Assembly: GCF_001039355.2 (NCBI RefSeq)
Contig: NW_019775795.1
Location: forward strand, 43,278 to 107,277
DNA length: 64,000 bases
From: Lingula anatina
Taxonomy: Eukaryota; Brachiopoda; Lingulata; Lingulida; Lingulidae
Direction of reading: 5' to 3'
The notes beneath the pieces are model-generated. The model did not search any database. It was not told where the DNA came from and was given only the letters and a program-made list of their open reading frames with translations. The translations under genes were made by a program, and so were the position numbers. How positions within the stretch are numbered: the stretch's first letter is position 1; every line of letters starts with the position of its first letter. This document shows positions 29,366 through 41,397 of this stretch, one piece after another.

Positions 29366-31037
29366 AGCAGAATGCAGAAGTGGGAATGATGAGATTTGAC
29401 TAGGTTTATTTCATCTATTTGTTCCTATCTAACATAATCACCTCCACGTATTTTATAATCGTTTAAAAGAAAAATTAGAAAAAAGTATTTAAAGTGAGGA
29501 CATGAAAGACGCTTAATACTGAACTTGGTAGAAAGGCATAAAGTTTTACTGTCCAAGCTAATTGTTTTTTTTTCCACGCGGAATGCGATAGATGTGACCA
29601 GAAAACCTAACACAATCTCTGAACACTGAAGTCTTTTGACAGAATCGTGGCTCTAAGGGTGAAAGGGGGTGGGGCAGCTTGGACTATTCTCCGGCAGTGA
29701 CACAACATCGCCTGTGTCATATCAAGATTAATATGACCGATGACATGTCAAGATATTTTGCGTGAGTAATAAGCTTTTTTCTATGTGTTTGTGTCACACA
29801 TTTTTCACTTCACTTCGCTTTGAAGGACCGTTTGAAGATCTGATCATTTGTTCACAAATCGTTCACACTTCATTTTTTCAAATAGCATCAATTTTGTCTC
29901 AGACATCTTCCAAATCCATTATTAATGAAGGCCATCGGCGCTGTTGGTGCGGAGAGCCGGTGAGCGATCCCTTGATTCAACCAAAAGATGTCCTTTAAAA
30001 TTGTAAAGTTATGGGGTATTTTGAGTTTGGATTACGTAAGAATAAAGACAAGTGAATCCTGAAAATAAAACGGTTGTCAGAAAATACGGTTTTTCGATTT
30101 TATTTTTGATTTTGATTTTTTGCAAATATTCCCCGAACGGACTACATACACTTGACTCTGTAATAAATACCGTTTAATTTTTTCTCGCTTTTTTATTTGA
30201 TCTTGTCATTAAAGTGCACGAAAACAGTACATGGTATAGACACGATCAAAACCACGAGCACAGGCGCTTACATGTGTAATGTCACTTTCGTATGCTAGGA
30301 GAACAAACGCTTGAAAACACGTCTTATATATTTTTATATATTGCACAGGCGTTCTTAACAATCTTATTTACCGAATTATTCTGAGACTGTCGTTTTGATA
30401 CTGTTCTTCGTGTATTAATAGGAAATAAATATGTAGGGTTGAGGGAATATGAAAGTAATTGAAACTGCAATCAAAAAAGTTCACTCCTTTCAGACCTGTA
30501 TAATAAGCTCTTATTTTCGACAAAGAGTGAGACATACGGCAATACCTAATTGTAAACACCCTTTGTTGTTGCAGAATTCTAAACACACGCGCACTTCAAC
30601 AATACACAATGTAGGTCATTGTAAGCTAATACTAATTCTGCATTACACCAGAACTTCCTCCACCGAAGCGTATTATTTCATATCCATTTAAATAATTAAC
30701 CCCCTGACTAACCTGATTGTGAAACGGCATTTCCCATACATAATTTACTGTCGATATTATATAAGGAACCCACAGCTTGGTACCTGGAGTTCCGCTAGTT
30801 TCTATAGTTTTGAAGTATAATCGATATGATTGTGGTTTACAGTATGCTGTTGGTATGCACCAGCAGCTTTAAATATAGGGGCGGCTGGCTTACACAGAGA
30901 GAAATAAAAATTTCTGAGAGGCATTTCACGTTATTCTGATATGAAATAGGGTACTTGAGTACTGGGCATGTTAGGGACGCGGCTAATTTCCGCCAACCTT
31001 TTCTTTCAGTAGCATTGCAACTACTATATCGGTGTTG

Positions 31038-31066
31038 CGACGTCACAATGACGTCTAATGACGTCG
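31038..31066. promoter_or_regulatory. Triplet of CRE-like sites
   Basis: Three octamers, CGACGTCA, TGACGTCT and TGACGTCG, start at 31038, 31049 and 31059, with 11- and 10-bp spacing. Each matches the ATF/CREB palindrome at seven of eight positions. It lies 4.1 kb upstream of the TASK-like start and 2.1 kb downstream of the NTR gene; the target is unknown. Confidence 0.4.
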
Positions 31067-31433
31067 CAGTGTCGCTGTGTGCTCGCTGCAGCAGGATGCG
31101 ATCCTCATACGATTCCGTTATATTTGATGTCAGAATATAGTGTTTCGCACTTACATTGTTCGTCAAACAATGTAGACACTTTTTAAGGAATATACCATTT
31201 GTAATCTTCAACATATTTACCACCATTGAGGATATCGCACCTTATTTTCTTATTTGTATTTTTTTTTCGCGGGGGGGGGGGGGGGACGGGGGCGTAGGGA
31301 AGGACAAAAGCAATTGTTAAATGAAAAGGCTGGTGAAAGGGTATGAGCCTACCCAGGCCCCCCACCCCCACCCGTCCACCTCCGCCTCCCATCTAAAGCA
31401 GATGGTAAACGTTCGTGTAGGTGTAGCGCATCA

Positions 31434-31605
31434 GGTGTGACAGGAATAGTAGCCCGCTCTAGGAACCGTAATCCGTTCCCCATTACCTTGTACCGGTGAC
31501 ATTCGCGCCATATATTAAACCCAATATTCCGAATAACCCTAACCTGTACTATAATCATATAGAACCCCGGACTTCCATTCCTAGGACTACCATTCCTGTC
31601 ACACC
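31434..31605. mobile_element. MITE, GGTGTAACAGGAAT family, copy B
   Basis: 172 bp in the same orientation as copy A; ends GGTGTGACAGGAAT and ATTCCTGTCACACC are intact complements. Lies between the NTR and TASK-like genes. Confidence 0.85.
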
Positions 31606-32336
31606 AGTTAGCATTCGTTTGAACGTCGCAAGCCCGGTTCTAATTCGACCATTTTTTTACTGGCCTAGACCATAATCAAATTCTGATCTGACTTAATTAG
31701 TTTTCAGATTTCTAATTACGATTCTGGTCAGCGCTGAATTTAACTGGATTTTGATTTGACTGCAATATGCATTTAAATGAAACTGAAGATCAAGAAAACT
31801 TGATCACGGAAAAAATATACGACGGTTTCCCCGAGCAGGATATAAGAATTGTTAGTACGGCGTCAGCCATGTCCAAACCTATCAAGATTACCCCTTCAAA
31901 GTTGAATGTAAAATTAAAGGCAAAGCGCAGTGGGGAATAAAAAATCACGTTCTATTTTTCTTGATTAGACATAGTGGGTCTTCATTGAAAACTTGGATAC
32001 AAGTATTGCGAACGCATTCAAATATTTTACTTAAAAAAACATGGTGTACGTGTCTTCGATCTTTCGATCTTTCGTGTTAGTTGTTTTTTTTTTCAGTAAA
32101 AAAAGCAAAGAAATCTGCGAAAAGTCTGTTGTACTTAGACGTGAAATTGAATTAAGAAGAGTGACTTAATCACAGCAGTGAAACGCTGATTTCCCCGAGC
32201 GCTCAGTTTACAGAGAATTAATCGTTGTTCCTGTCTCATTCCAGGGTTAAAACACCTGGGTTTTTAGTATGTATTTGTGTTCAGGGACAGCTTTAAGGAT
32301 AACCCACCCCATGCCCTCTTTTCTTATCCTAAAAAT

Positions 32337-32338
32337 AA

Positions 32339-32401
<63 letters not shown>

Positions 32402-32402
32402 A
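32337..32402. repeat. (AAAT)n microsatellite
   Basis: About 16 tetranucleotide units without interruption. Confidence 0.95.
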
Positions 32403-33022
32403 AATTCGGACTCAGCCCTGTATTTGTACACAAGGGAGGGGGAATTCTGAGTCGCAAAAAAGAAAAAAAAATAGATTAAAGCCCCGTATCACAGGGCTTC
32501 CGACCGCTTGGAGCACACATTTTTGCCCATTTGTACTCCTTTCAAAGTTGGGGTGTTGACAATATTCCACAGTCAACATCAAACCCATACATTCTTACAG
32601 TATGGTAAACTTCGAATATTGCATCCTATTGTTTTGATTCAAATTAGTGAGAGTGAGGCAAAATTCGTTCTCTGAACAATTGCATTACACGTGTACCAAG
32701 GGTTTTAGGCAAATTTCAACTAACCTTATCCCAACTAAAATAAATAAATAGATAGATAAATAAATAAATAAAGAATCATTGACAGTAGAGGAGGGGAAAT
32801 TCCTTTTAGATATCCTGAAGGCAATGAACTTGTTAAATGAACTTGATATATATAAGCTACTGTATCTCTCCCTTTTCTGTTTTCATTGCTTCTTCTGAAA
32901 GAAGTTTTTCTGCTGGTGTGTATATATATACTGCATTTAATATGCTTTATATTTAAAGAATATGTTGTCAAATTTGTTAACATACGCATGTTTGTAAAAA
33001 TATATGTCATAGCCGGATCAAA

Positions 33023-33030
<8 letters not shown>

Positions 33031-33078
<48 letters not shown>
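33031..33078. repeat. (GA)n microsatellite
   Basis: About 24 GA units. Confidence 0.95.
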
Positions 33079-33081
<3 letters not shown>

Positions 33082-33993
33082 GGATTTAAAACGGACAGAA
33101 ATATTCCGGGGAAAATCATGAACATGAATATAAAGAAAAAAAAAGAGTAAAATATCAACAACGTGGTAAATATAGCCCACCCCTATACGCGTCACCCCGA
33201 CTCAATCAGCCCCTGCAAAAATAATAACTCAAGCTTCGAGTAGATTACACCATTACAGACTGGTCGAGGCTTCGCCGCACGCCTAACAGAGAAATCGATA
33301 ACATGTTCATATATCCATCCATTCCCACAAGTTAAGTAGGCGACCCGTATTGCCTGCGCAAGCTGGGTTGAAATCTGTCCATTTTAGCGCATCGTTGTTT
33401 GAAAGCTACTGCAGCACTATAGCACTAGTATTGGCCTACACTTAATACACCGTGTATCATTTCTAGAGAACGCTATGCAGGTGATTAACTAGACGGCTGC
33501 AGCGTGTTGTTTCTGTATTATCTCGCAAGCGTGGACCTCAAATGGATACTCTGGCCTTGATGGTATAATAGGTGACTTTATTTTGGTTTGGAGGATGTAC
33601 AAGAGGGAAGAAATAACCCTTGGATCCGCGTGTGCGTAGGGTTTAAGAGGCCATCGTATCGGACTCACGTTTGGCGTGTCGTACGTGTGTGTGTGTGTGT
33701 GTGTACGTACTTGGAGCGCCCTGCCAGCTGTACACATAACACGGACAAAGGACGAGAGAGATTATATTCACGATTATTTATCTACGGTGTGATTCTACGG
33801 TAGAAACTAGGAATACCAAGCAGCGCGTGGACGGACTCGTACGCGGGGATTTATGTTCAGCTGCGGTGAAGGATCCATTCCGAGGAATGGGAGTGTACTA
33901 AAAATAGGCCCCACCGGTCTACCTTATGGCAGCCATCTGTCATTTACACTCCCGGTGTAGACCTAATCATCAAACAGACGTCTTCCGAAGGCA

Positions 33994-35118
33994 GCAGACG
34001 ACACTGGAACGCTTCGCGATGTGTAGCAGACGACACCCCGCTAGGTGAGGCTTAATCACAGGAAATTTCATTGAAACGTTAACCGTATATATCGCCAGCT
34101 TAGCACATGTAATTATTGAGTTGTACCGGGCGCATGGACACAAAGAGCTACAGTATTGGCTCTGTACACATAAACCAAGGAGCGCTACCGATTTCATAAA
34201 GGAGGGCATTATTCCAGGAAATTTCATAGAAGCGATAACCATATTTTGTCTACTGTCAGCTATTATTGAATTTCCCCCAACTCGCCAGCCGAGGAGAGTA
34301 TACTGCGGTCTATGTGTATTTCCAAGGAATACGGGCTCGGTTAGATCATGGGTATAAATTCCGAGAAATACCACAAAAGAGATACCCTCATCACGTCTTC
34401 CATGCCATTCCATTGAGTCGCCTTCATCACCAATATAGCACAGTATAATATTGTAGTTTGTGTGCACGGAAATAGCGTTATCGGACGTAAAGGGTAAAAC
34501 AGCTAAAGCGGCTATAGCTGCTCACACTACAAGGTCGATACGCCAATTTGTAATATTTTATATGAAAATATTAGCTGCCTCGATGAAGGGAATCCTCGTG
34601 CTATTCTGATAGGTCGGCTACCGGAAAAACCTCTCGCTTCTCAGTGCGTTCATGTGATTCATCTCTAACCTATGATCTCCGAATTACAGGTGATTAAAAA
34701 AAAAAAAAAGAAAATATCGATGCGAAAATGATTAAATAGGGTCTATGTCTAACGTGTTATTGCTGCATGGAGGCATTTTGCTAAATCAAGTATGCAAATG
34801 TAATGATCTATTTTTAGCCGTAACCTCACTGAAGCAAGTTGAAATAACCATCAACAGAAGCAGACGATTAGTGTGAGAAAGAATAGAGGAAAGTGCGTCT
34901 GCTTCGGTGTTAGAAGCAAGCTGGGATACTCCTGTAAATACATAACCTGCTATTCAAAAACATCATCGTCTGTCAATTCAAGACGAAACCACAGCAGACG
35001 ATATAAGTACGACACAAAGGAAGCGACTATCGTCTGCTCAAAAAATGAATTCAAGCCAGAAGGAGCAGGTGTAGTTTGGAAAGAAAGGCACTTCTGGTTG
35101 ATTCAAGTTGTCGTCTGC
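33994..35118. promoter_or_regulatory. Cluster of GCAGACGA / TCGTCTGC words upstream of the TASK-like gene
   Basis: Exact GCAGACGA or its complement at 33994, 34026, 34860, 34994, 35030 and 35111, with one-mismatch forms at 34895 (GCGTCTGC) and 34966 (TCGTCTGT). Six of the eight fall within 260 bp just before the start codon at 35177, on both strands. This looks like a homotypic binding-site cluster. The CAGAC core resembles SMAD elements, but the binding factor is unknown. Confidence 0.45.
35001..35007 (+). promoter_or_regulatory. Weak TATA-like motif upstream of TASK-like exon 1
   Basis: ATATAAG at 35001-35007 directly abuts one GCAGACGA word and lies 170 bp before the ATG. Suggestive only. 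Confidence 0.25.
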
Positions 35119-35158
35119 GCGAGGTAGATAAGACAAAGGTCACATGGTGCGAATTTAG

Positions 35159-35512
<354 letters not shown>

Positions 35513-35984
35513 TAGGGAGCTTAGAGCCCTGACATAAGCGAGCGCATTGTATCGAAGACCCTTGACTCTGTTTAGGGCTTAGGTTCTGTTATCCAACTTT
35601 ACTCATGTATAAACGGCCGCTGGGATTAAGCATGCTTCTCTTTGCTCCAACGGGCGTGCTATATCCTGCACTAGTATTTAATATTAACCGATGATGCGAA
35701 GAAGTACAATAATACAGGAAGGATATTTTAGCACGAGCTTTGAGTTATGCCTGGATCATATATCGGCTTATGTAGATACAGTCGGTGTTCAGATATAGAT
35801 AGATATGGGGTTGGTATGAGTATTTGTATGGAAGATACCGTATTTCTCTTTCGCTTGATTAATCGCCTGGTATTATTGGGTTATGGACTAGAAATATACA
35901 TCTGTTTTTGCATAGACGAAATGCATGCTCGGGGTGTCGATGAACTTGAGGGATTATTTAGCTCGAGTGGGGAATGTTTCTGAG

Positions 35985-35987
<3 letters not shown>

Positions 35988-36022
<35 letters not shown>

Positions 36023-36072
36023 GTTCGAGTGAAGAATATAGTTAAGCCTCTCTCTCTCTCTCTCTCTCTCTC
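35988..36072. repeat. Two (CT)n arrays
   Basis: Two CT-rich tracts separated by about 27 bp of unique sequence. Confidence 0.9.
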
Positions 36073-36402
36073 AGTGTAAAGTACGTACTACAAGTAACTG
36101 ATTACTTGTAACATTACCACAGTGTACCACTGCCTTGCGTCACAAGTCCGTCAGCGTAGGCGTATAGTGGACTTATTACTGGCTTTTCATCTTCTCTCCG
36201 ACAAGATATTGATCTATTATAAGAAATGCACTCCATATGAGTACATGTACGTACGCACAAGAAACACGCCTGCACGTGCAAAAACACGCGCATAAACACG
36301 CATTGTTTTAATCTCCTGTGCGTTAGCGTAATAATTATATCGACTCGTAAGATGGTTCATCAACAGTTGCACCCTTTTTTTTGGCGAGGTTGCAAGGATT
36401 CA

Positions 36403-36415
36403 AAACACACACACA

Positions 36416-36482
<67 letters not shown>

Positions 36483-36486
36483 ACAT

Positions 36487-36519
<33 letters not shown>

Positions 36520-36581
36520 TATACACACACGCACATATACAGGCAACAAACGCGCTCGCACATACACATGCAGAAACACAC

Positions 36582-36621
<40 letters not shown>
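36403..36621. repeat. Compound (CA)n-(CT)n-(CA)n microsatellite, 220 bp
   Basis: CA units, a ~28-bp CT block, then three long CA blocks with short interruptions. It yields spurious Cys-Val and Thr-His frames on the two strands. Confidence 0.95.
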
Positions 36622-36626
<5 letters not shown>

Positions 36627-38980
36627 TCAACACGACCACGCAAGCAAACGTTTGTCATAGATATCGAAAGCAAACAGACCCGGCTTGTATTGTTGTATCT
36701 TCAGCCGTCCTGTTACATTTAATTAGAGAGGGCAAATAACAGTAGAATAGTCCCATTATCCTCTGAACTCGCTCGACCTAAACACCTTGCAATAGATCGA
36801 ATACTACAAGTCATTATCGTCTGAATAATTTATACGCATCGCAATTACTTGTATACTAACATTATTGACATTGTTGTGCTACACGTGTGCGATTTGCAGC
36901 GGATTACATCTTTGTTTCATTTTTATCGTTACCTGTGGCTTGTTTCTGATTATTATGGGTTTTTTACTCGTTGATGCTATCATTATTATTATTATTATTA
37001 TTATTGATGCAGTTGTCTTCCTTTTGATAACCTTGACATCATTCTAAAATTGCGAAAAAGAGCCTCATTCCGAAGTTATGAATTAATAATGCAATTTATT
37101 AATCGGGAAATGCACTTTCCGGCCACTGATAATTGTAATTAGTCTTGGATGCTTGGAGACTATAACTGAGTCATCCATTTATCTGGAACGCTTAGATTAG
37201 AAATAAGTTGGAATGACGTATTTTGCCAAATTTGGGATCAACTTGTCTCTCTTTAGATGATCAAAATAGCGGTCTTTTCGTTCATATGTGCATGCATATG
37301 GTTTACGTCTTGTTTGTAAGCTACCCCCCATTCCCACCTCTTTTATGTGGTGGGTGTGGTCGCCTCTCTCCCCTTGCGAAGAATCGTTCACTTACGGTTC
37401 TCAACCTATTCTATAATAGGTGGTTTTTTTTTTACAGTTTTAATGTTGTTCTGTAATGAATGTAACAGTTTGAGAACTGTTTTTGGGAAGTCCTTTAGAA
37501 TGTCTTAGAACAGATAAAGAACATTCTTCATTAAATAAGAAAAAAAAACATTATATTCTAGGACAGATTGAGAACAATAAGTGAGCATTAAATGAGACAA
37601 ATTTTCGCAGGGGTCACAACTGACTTGTGGAATATTAATGACATTTAAGCACCTGACGTTTAAGTCTTTATATAAAACCCTTCAAATGAGCCCCAGATTA
37701 ATATTTCCAAAATCGAAAACACGTCACCTGACGAAGGTGACATTGGAGTATCACATAATACTTGGTACCTTACCGTTTTCGTTTTAACATTCCTGTAAGC
37801 ATAACAAAAACATTAAGTAACAATATACCGCCTTGGTGCTCTAAATCGTCATAGGGGACCGTGTTTTTAAGAATCACGCCCACCGACGGTATAATGAAAG
37901 TAATTTTGAATAATAACAAGACCTTGTAATGATGCAGAGAGTAATTTCGGCCGCAACAATAGTAATGAAATGGAAATATAACAGCGGATACATTTGAAGC
38001 TTTTGATATGTGTAGATGGAATGAAAATAAAAATATGCTCTGAGTAAATCATGGACCGTTCCTTGTTGGATCGGCGATGTCAGGGGTGAAATATGGTATG
38101 ATTTGAAAACAGCGAAACAGTAAAAGATATGTATTGGGAAGTTAAGGGATGACTCTATTAAATATTCTAGGTCTCAGTTTCACTGTTAACATGGTGTAGG
38201 TTTGACAAATGATCATTGCTTTTTATACGATAATAGGCGATCACGATTTAACACTAAGATATGAAGGCAGAGAAATGGAAAATTTCTTGGTGTTTGGTGT
38301 TTCCTTCCTATCGTTTCGCTAGGTAACACCCCCCCTTTTTTTGAGGGGGGGGGGGAGCTATGTTTTCCCACCGACTTAGCCGTTGAAGGCGCAGTTCACA
38401 TAATCATAAAGTGACCATGCATTTTCTTTGTTCATATGTGTACTTCAATCGCTCATTATCACGAAAAATATATAAATCAATAAATAAACCGATGTGCTTG
38501 TAAACGCGAAGAGAAAATACACTTTAAATACACTTGTGAATCTATTATCTGCTCCAAAAAAGCAGAAAGGAAGTTTAATCGCGCGTGTAGTAGCTGAATT
38601 GTAAAACACTTAAGGGGCGGACTGTCTTCTAGAATAATGACGACCACCTACGTGATGCGATGTTGTGGTTCTTTACTAGAGGCAAAATTCCATCAGGTTT
38701 AAGCTGTGAAGTTTTGAAAAGGAAAACGAGACGCGAGTGTAAGGAGTAATTGGGTGTGAAGCTTTAAGCTGACACCCTACTAGGAGGCATTTTACAAGAG
38801 TCATGTTGTGTGTTTTTTAAAGGGGTTTACACACGCCACATTTAGATATAGCCTTAGGCGTGGTAATCTCAGTAGACTCTGTACACCATTTCTCTCTCTC
38901 TCTCTCTCCACAACGAAAAACCCACACGTCATATCCTAAATAGGATTAAAAGTAGAAAATACTACCGGAGCCGTTGTATA

Positions 38981-39060
38981 GTGTGGATGGCGAAAGAGGA
39001 AATCGATGACGTGTTTAGTGACGTTTCAGATGCTCGACTTACGTAAAGTTTTAGTTTGTG
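38981..39060. repeat. CRE-containing repeat, copy 1
   Basis: About 80 bp highly similar to 40802-40883, including GAGGAAATCGATGACGT and TTTAGTGACGTTTCAGA. A CT microsatellite and CACAACGAAAAA precede it in both copies. Confidence 0.7.
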
Positions 39061-39855
39061 TGCGCTATGTACGTGTATTACAGATTTATTTCTTTACCTA
39101 CACAGTTGGCAAATCTGATGAAAATATACAGAAATGATGAGTTATACAAAAATGTATAAAGGTAATACTCTCAAAGCCATACTCTTAATGAGTGACAGCC
39201 GATAAAGTTGATGATAAAAGTAAACTAATGTTGTAAAAGCTAATGCCTATTAAGTACGACCAGAATACACAAAGACTATATCATTTATCATTATATCAAG
39301 GTGACCCAGTTTCGGTATCATTTCATGCGTAGCTTATATTAAATCAAGCGAATTAAAAAAACTACTATTTCGGTCATTAGGTATTTTTGATAATTCAAAT
39401 ACTGAACATCGTCATTATTATAACCTATGCCAGAGATCGAATGGTTTTTTACCAGTCATCGATAAGAAAAAAACACGAACAAACAAAGTTAGAAAGAACG
39501 TGGAATTGATATAGACGTTAGATAAATCATCTCTGCGCAGCTAAATCAACGCTTAACCCCTATCATCGCTACTGTTTAACAACGCGCCAAAAGCACTTAA
39601 AACGTGCAAATAACTAGTCCAGGACAGGCGCAATGATATACATGTAGCTGTAGGGGTGAAATCATCACTCGATCAAAATGTACACGTTGTAGCTCTTTAT
39701 CGAATAACTAGCTTGAAAGGCAAATCTGCCCCCAGAATTACCGAACTGACCAATCCAGTCTCTTACTGAAGGCTACGGGGAAGATACAATTTAAATTTGC
39801 CATATTTCTACCTTTAATAGATAAACTAGATATATAACCAGAATCAGGGACAGAT

Positions 39856-40014
39856 TAAAGTCGTCTTCTGGATCTTCTGGAAGACGGTCAGATTTTCAAG
39901 TTTACATTGACGATTGTCTGTTTTTTTTTTCCTGTCGAAAGACGGTCAACAATGGATGCTGGATCAACAAAGACCCTTTGAAAGACTGTCAGAAAATTTC
40001 TCTGGATCCGCCCC
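39856..40014. repeat. Dispersed ~155-bp repeat (GACGGTCAG type), copy 2
   Basis: Same orientation as the copy at 2935-3086, sharing TCTTCTGG, GACGGTCAGATTTTCAA, GGATCAACAAAGA and CTGGATCCGCCCC. Lies in the channel intron. Confidence 0.65.
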
Positions 40015-40157
40015 TAAAATACTTCTCTGGGGGTGGGGTGGAGGCGTGGGAGGAGGGGGGTTAATTGAGCACAACAGAGAATGATGGGATGTTGCATCTG
40101 TCATTACATATCTGCCCCACAATTCCCTGGGGTAGTCAAGCTGTAAGAATACCAGCT

Positions 40158-40159
<2 letters not shown>

Positions 40160-40195
<36 letters not shown>

Positions 40196-40375
40196 ACAAG
40201 CTATTGACTAAAGAGTTTCCTTCATTTCTACTGAAATTACACACTGGACGCTGCCGAAACTCCTCAGTAAGGCTCAATCGATGTTGAACTCGAACTTGGG
40301 TCGTAACCCCACCTATCGGGCGAGAAGATCGCTCAATCAACGGGTCCTTAAATATAAATACCACGAGGCGAAATT
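40160..40375 (-). mobile_element. SINE-like retroposon with 35-bp poly(A) tail
   Basis: On the minus strand, about 180 bp of unique sequence ends in a 35-bp A run (T run at 40160-40194). Its 5' part contains AAGTTCGAGTTCAAC, close to a tRNA B-box, and a weak A-box-like TGATTGAGCGATC upstream. tRNA-derived SINE is the likely class; only one copy in the window. Confidence 0.4.
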
Positions 40376-40692
40376 TACCCGACAAAACAGGAAACTTGAG
40401 AATGGTAAATATCTCGTTGGAGCGCGTGTACGGAGGGTTTGTGATGAACTGAAAAGTGCAGAGATGAGGTTGGCGTGAAAGGGAATAAAGTGGTGTTTAT
40501 ATAGATTTAAGGTCAAGTGAGGCGTTCAGGCAGTATTGCATGCACATACCGGTACACACGCGCGCGCACACGCAGCTCGTGCAGCCTACAGTGATGGTTT
40601 TGCTAAATTGGATTAGGCTATAGGCTAGTTGAAACTTTTGCTGTATTGACAGTTAGATTTTCAGAATAATTGCTTGAAGCATGTGGTAGACC

Positions 40693-40731
<39 letters not shown>

Positions 40732-40801
40732 GGCACAACGAAAAATCACGTCGTATGTTAATTATGAATAACAGTAGAGAATAATGTCGGATTTGTTCTT
40801 A

Positions 40802-40883
40802 AGTGTGGATGACAAAAGAGGAAATCGATGACGTCTTTAGTGACGTTTCAGAAGCTTGGATTACATAAAGTTTTGCTTGTGCT
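40802..40883. repeat. CRE-containing repeat, copy 2
   Basis: Second copy, same orientation, 1.8 kb from the first. Two TGACGT half-sites are preserved in both copies. Preceded by (CT)n at 40694-40727. Confidence 0.7.
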
Positions 40884-41007
40884 TGAAAGTACAATTTATT
40901 AGGTGCCACCATTTCCTGCATGTGTTTTACGGGTAAAAGGCTTGGTAGGAAAGAATAAGGGGATTAATAGATACTTGAATATATAGATAAATAAATATGT
41001 ACGTTTA

Positions 41008-41038
<31 letters not shown>

Positions 41039-41358
41039 ATTAATGAATTGGAAAACTTGAAATGAATCTCAAGGAGAAAGTGAACGTGATAGGCATAATT
41101 CGTAGCGTAGATGTGGCAAACGCATAGATCTATGCACTCTCACGAATGGGACGCACGTACGCACACACGCACGCACGCGCCTTCTACTGTAACTGTAATT
41201 TGAAGTTGATCGCAAGCCATGCGTTCTTGCTAATGATACGGCGATACCCGTTTTAATATCGAGCAATAATAATTGGTCTCTAAAATTGAAGTAATTTTGC
41301 TATTATCTTGTTCTGAATTACGCTAGTTTTTTCCCTATTTTACTATATTCCCGTTTAT

Positions 41359-41397
<39 letters not shown>

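Larger units (their letters stand above)
29366..33993. other. Intergenic region between NTR and TASK-like genes
   Basis: No coding sequence supported. Contains the CRE triplet, MITE copy B, a G13 run near 31270, (AAAT)16 at 32337-32402, (GA)n at 33031-33078 and a (GT)n near 33684-33704. Confidence 0.65.

Noticed and set aside
33970-34467. 165-codon minus-strand frame upstream of the TASK-like gene
   Set aside because: No domain or splice support. It covers a degenerate internal duplication (two AGGAAATTTCAT blocks), which keeps the frame open by repetition.
36335-36722. Cys-Val and Thr-His rich open frames on both strands
   Set aside because: They are translations of a CA/CT microsatellite.
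40281-40330. A true tRNA gene
   Set aside because: Only a B-box-like stretch is present. No cloverleaf could be drawn, and the poly(A) tail favours a SINE.
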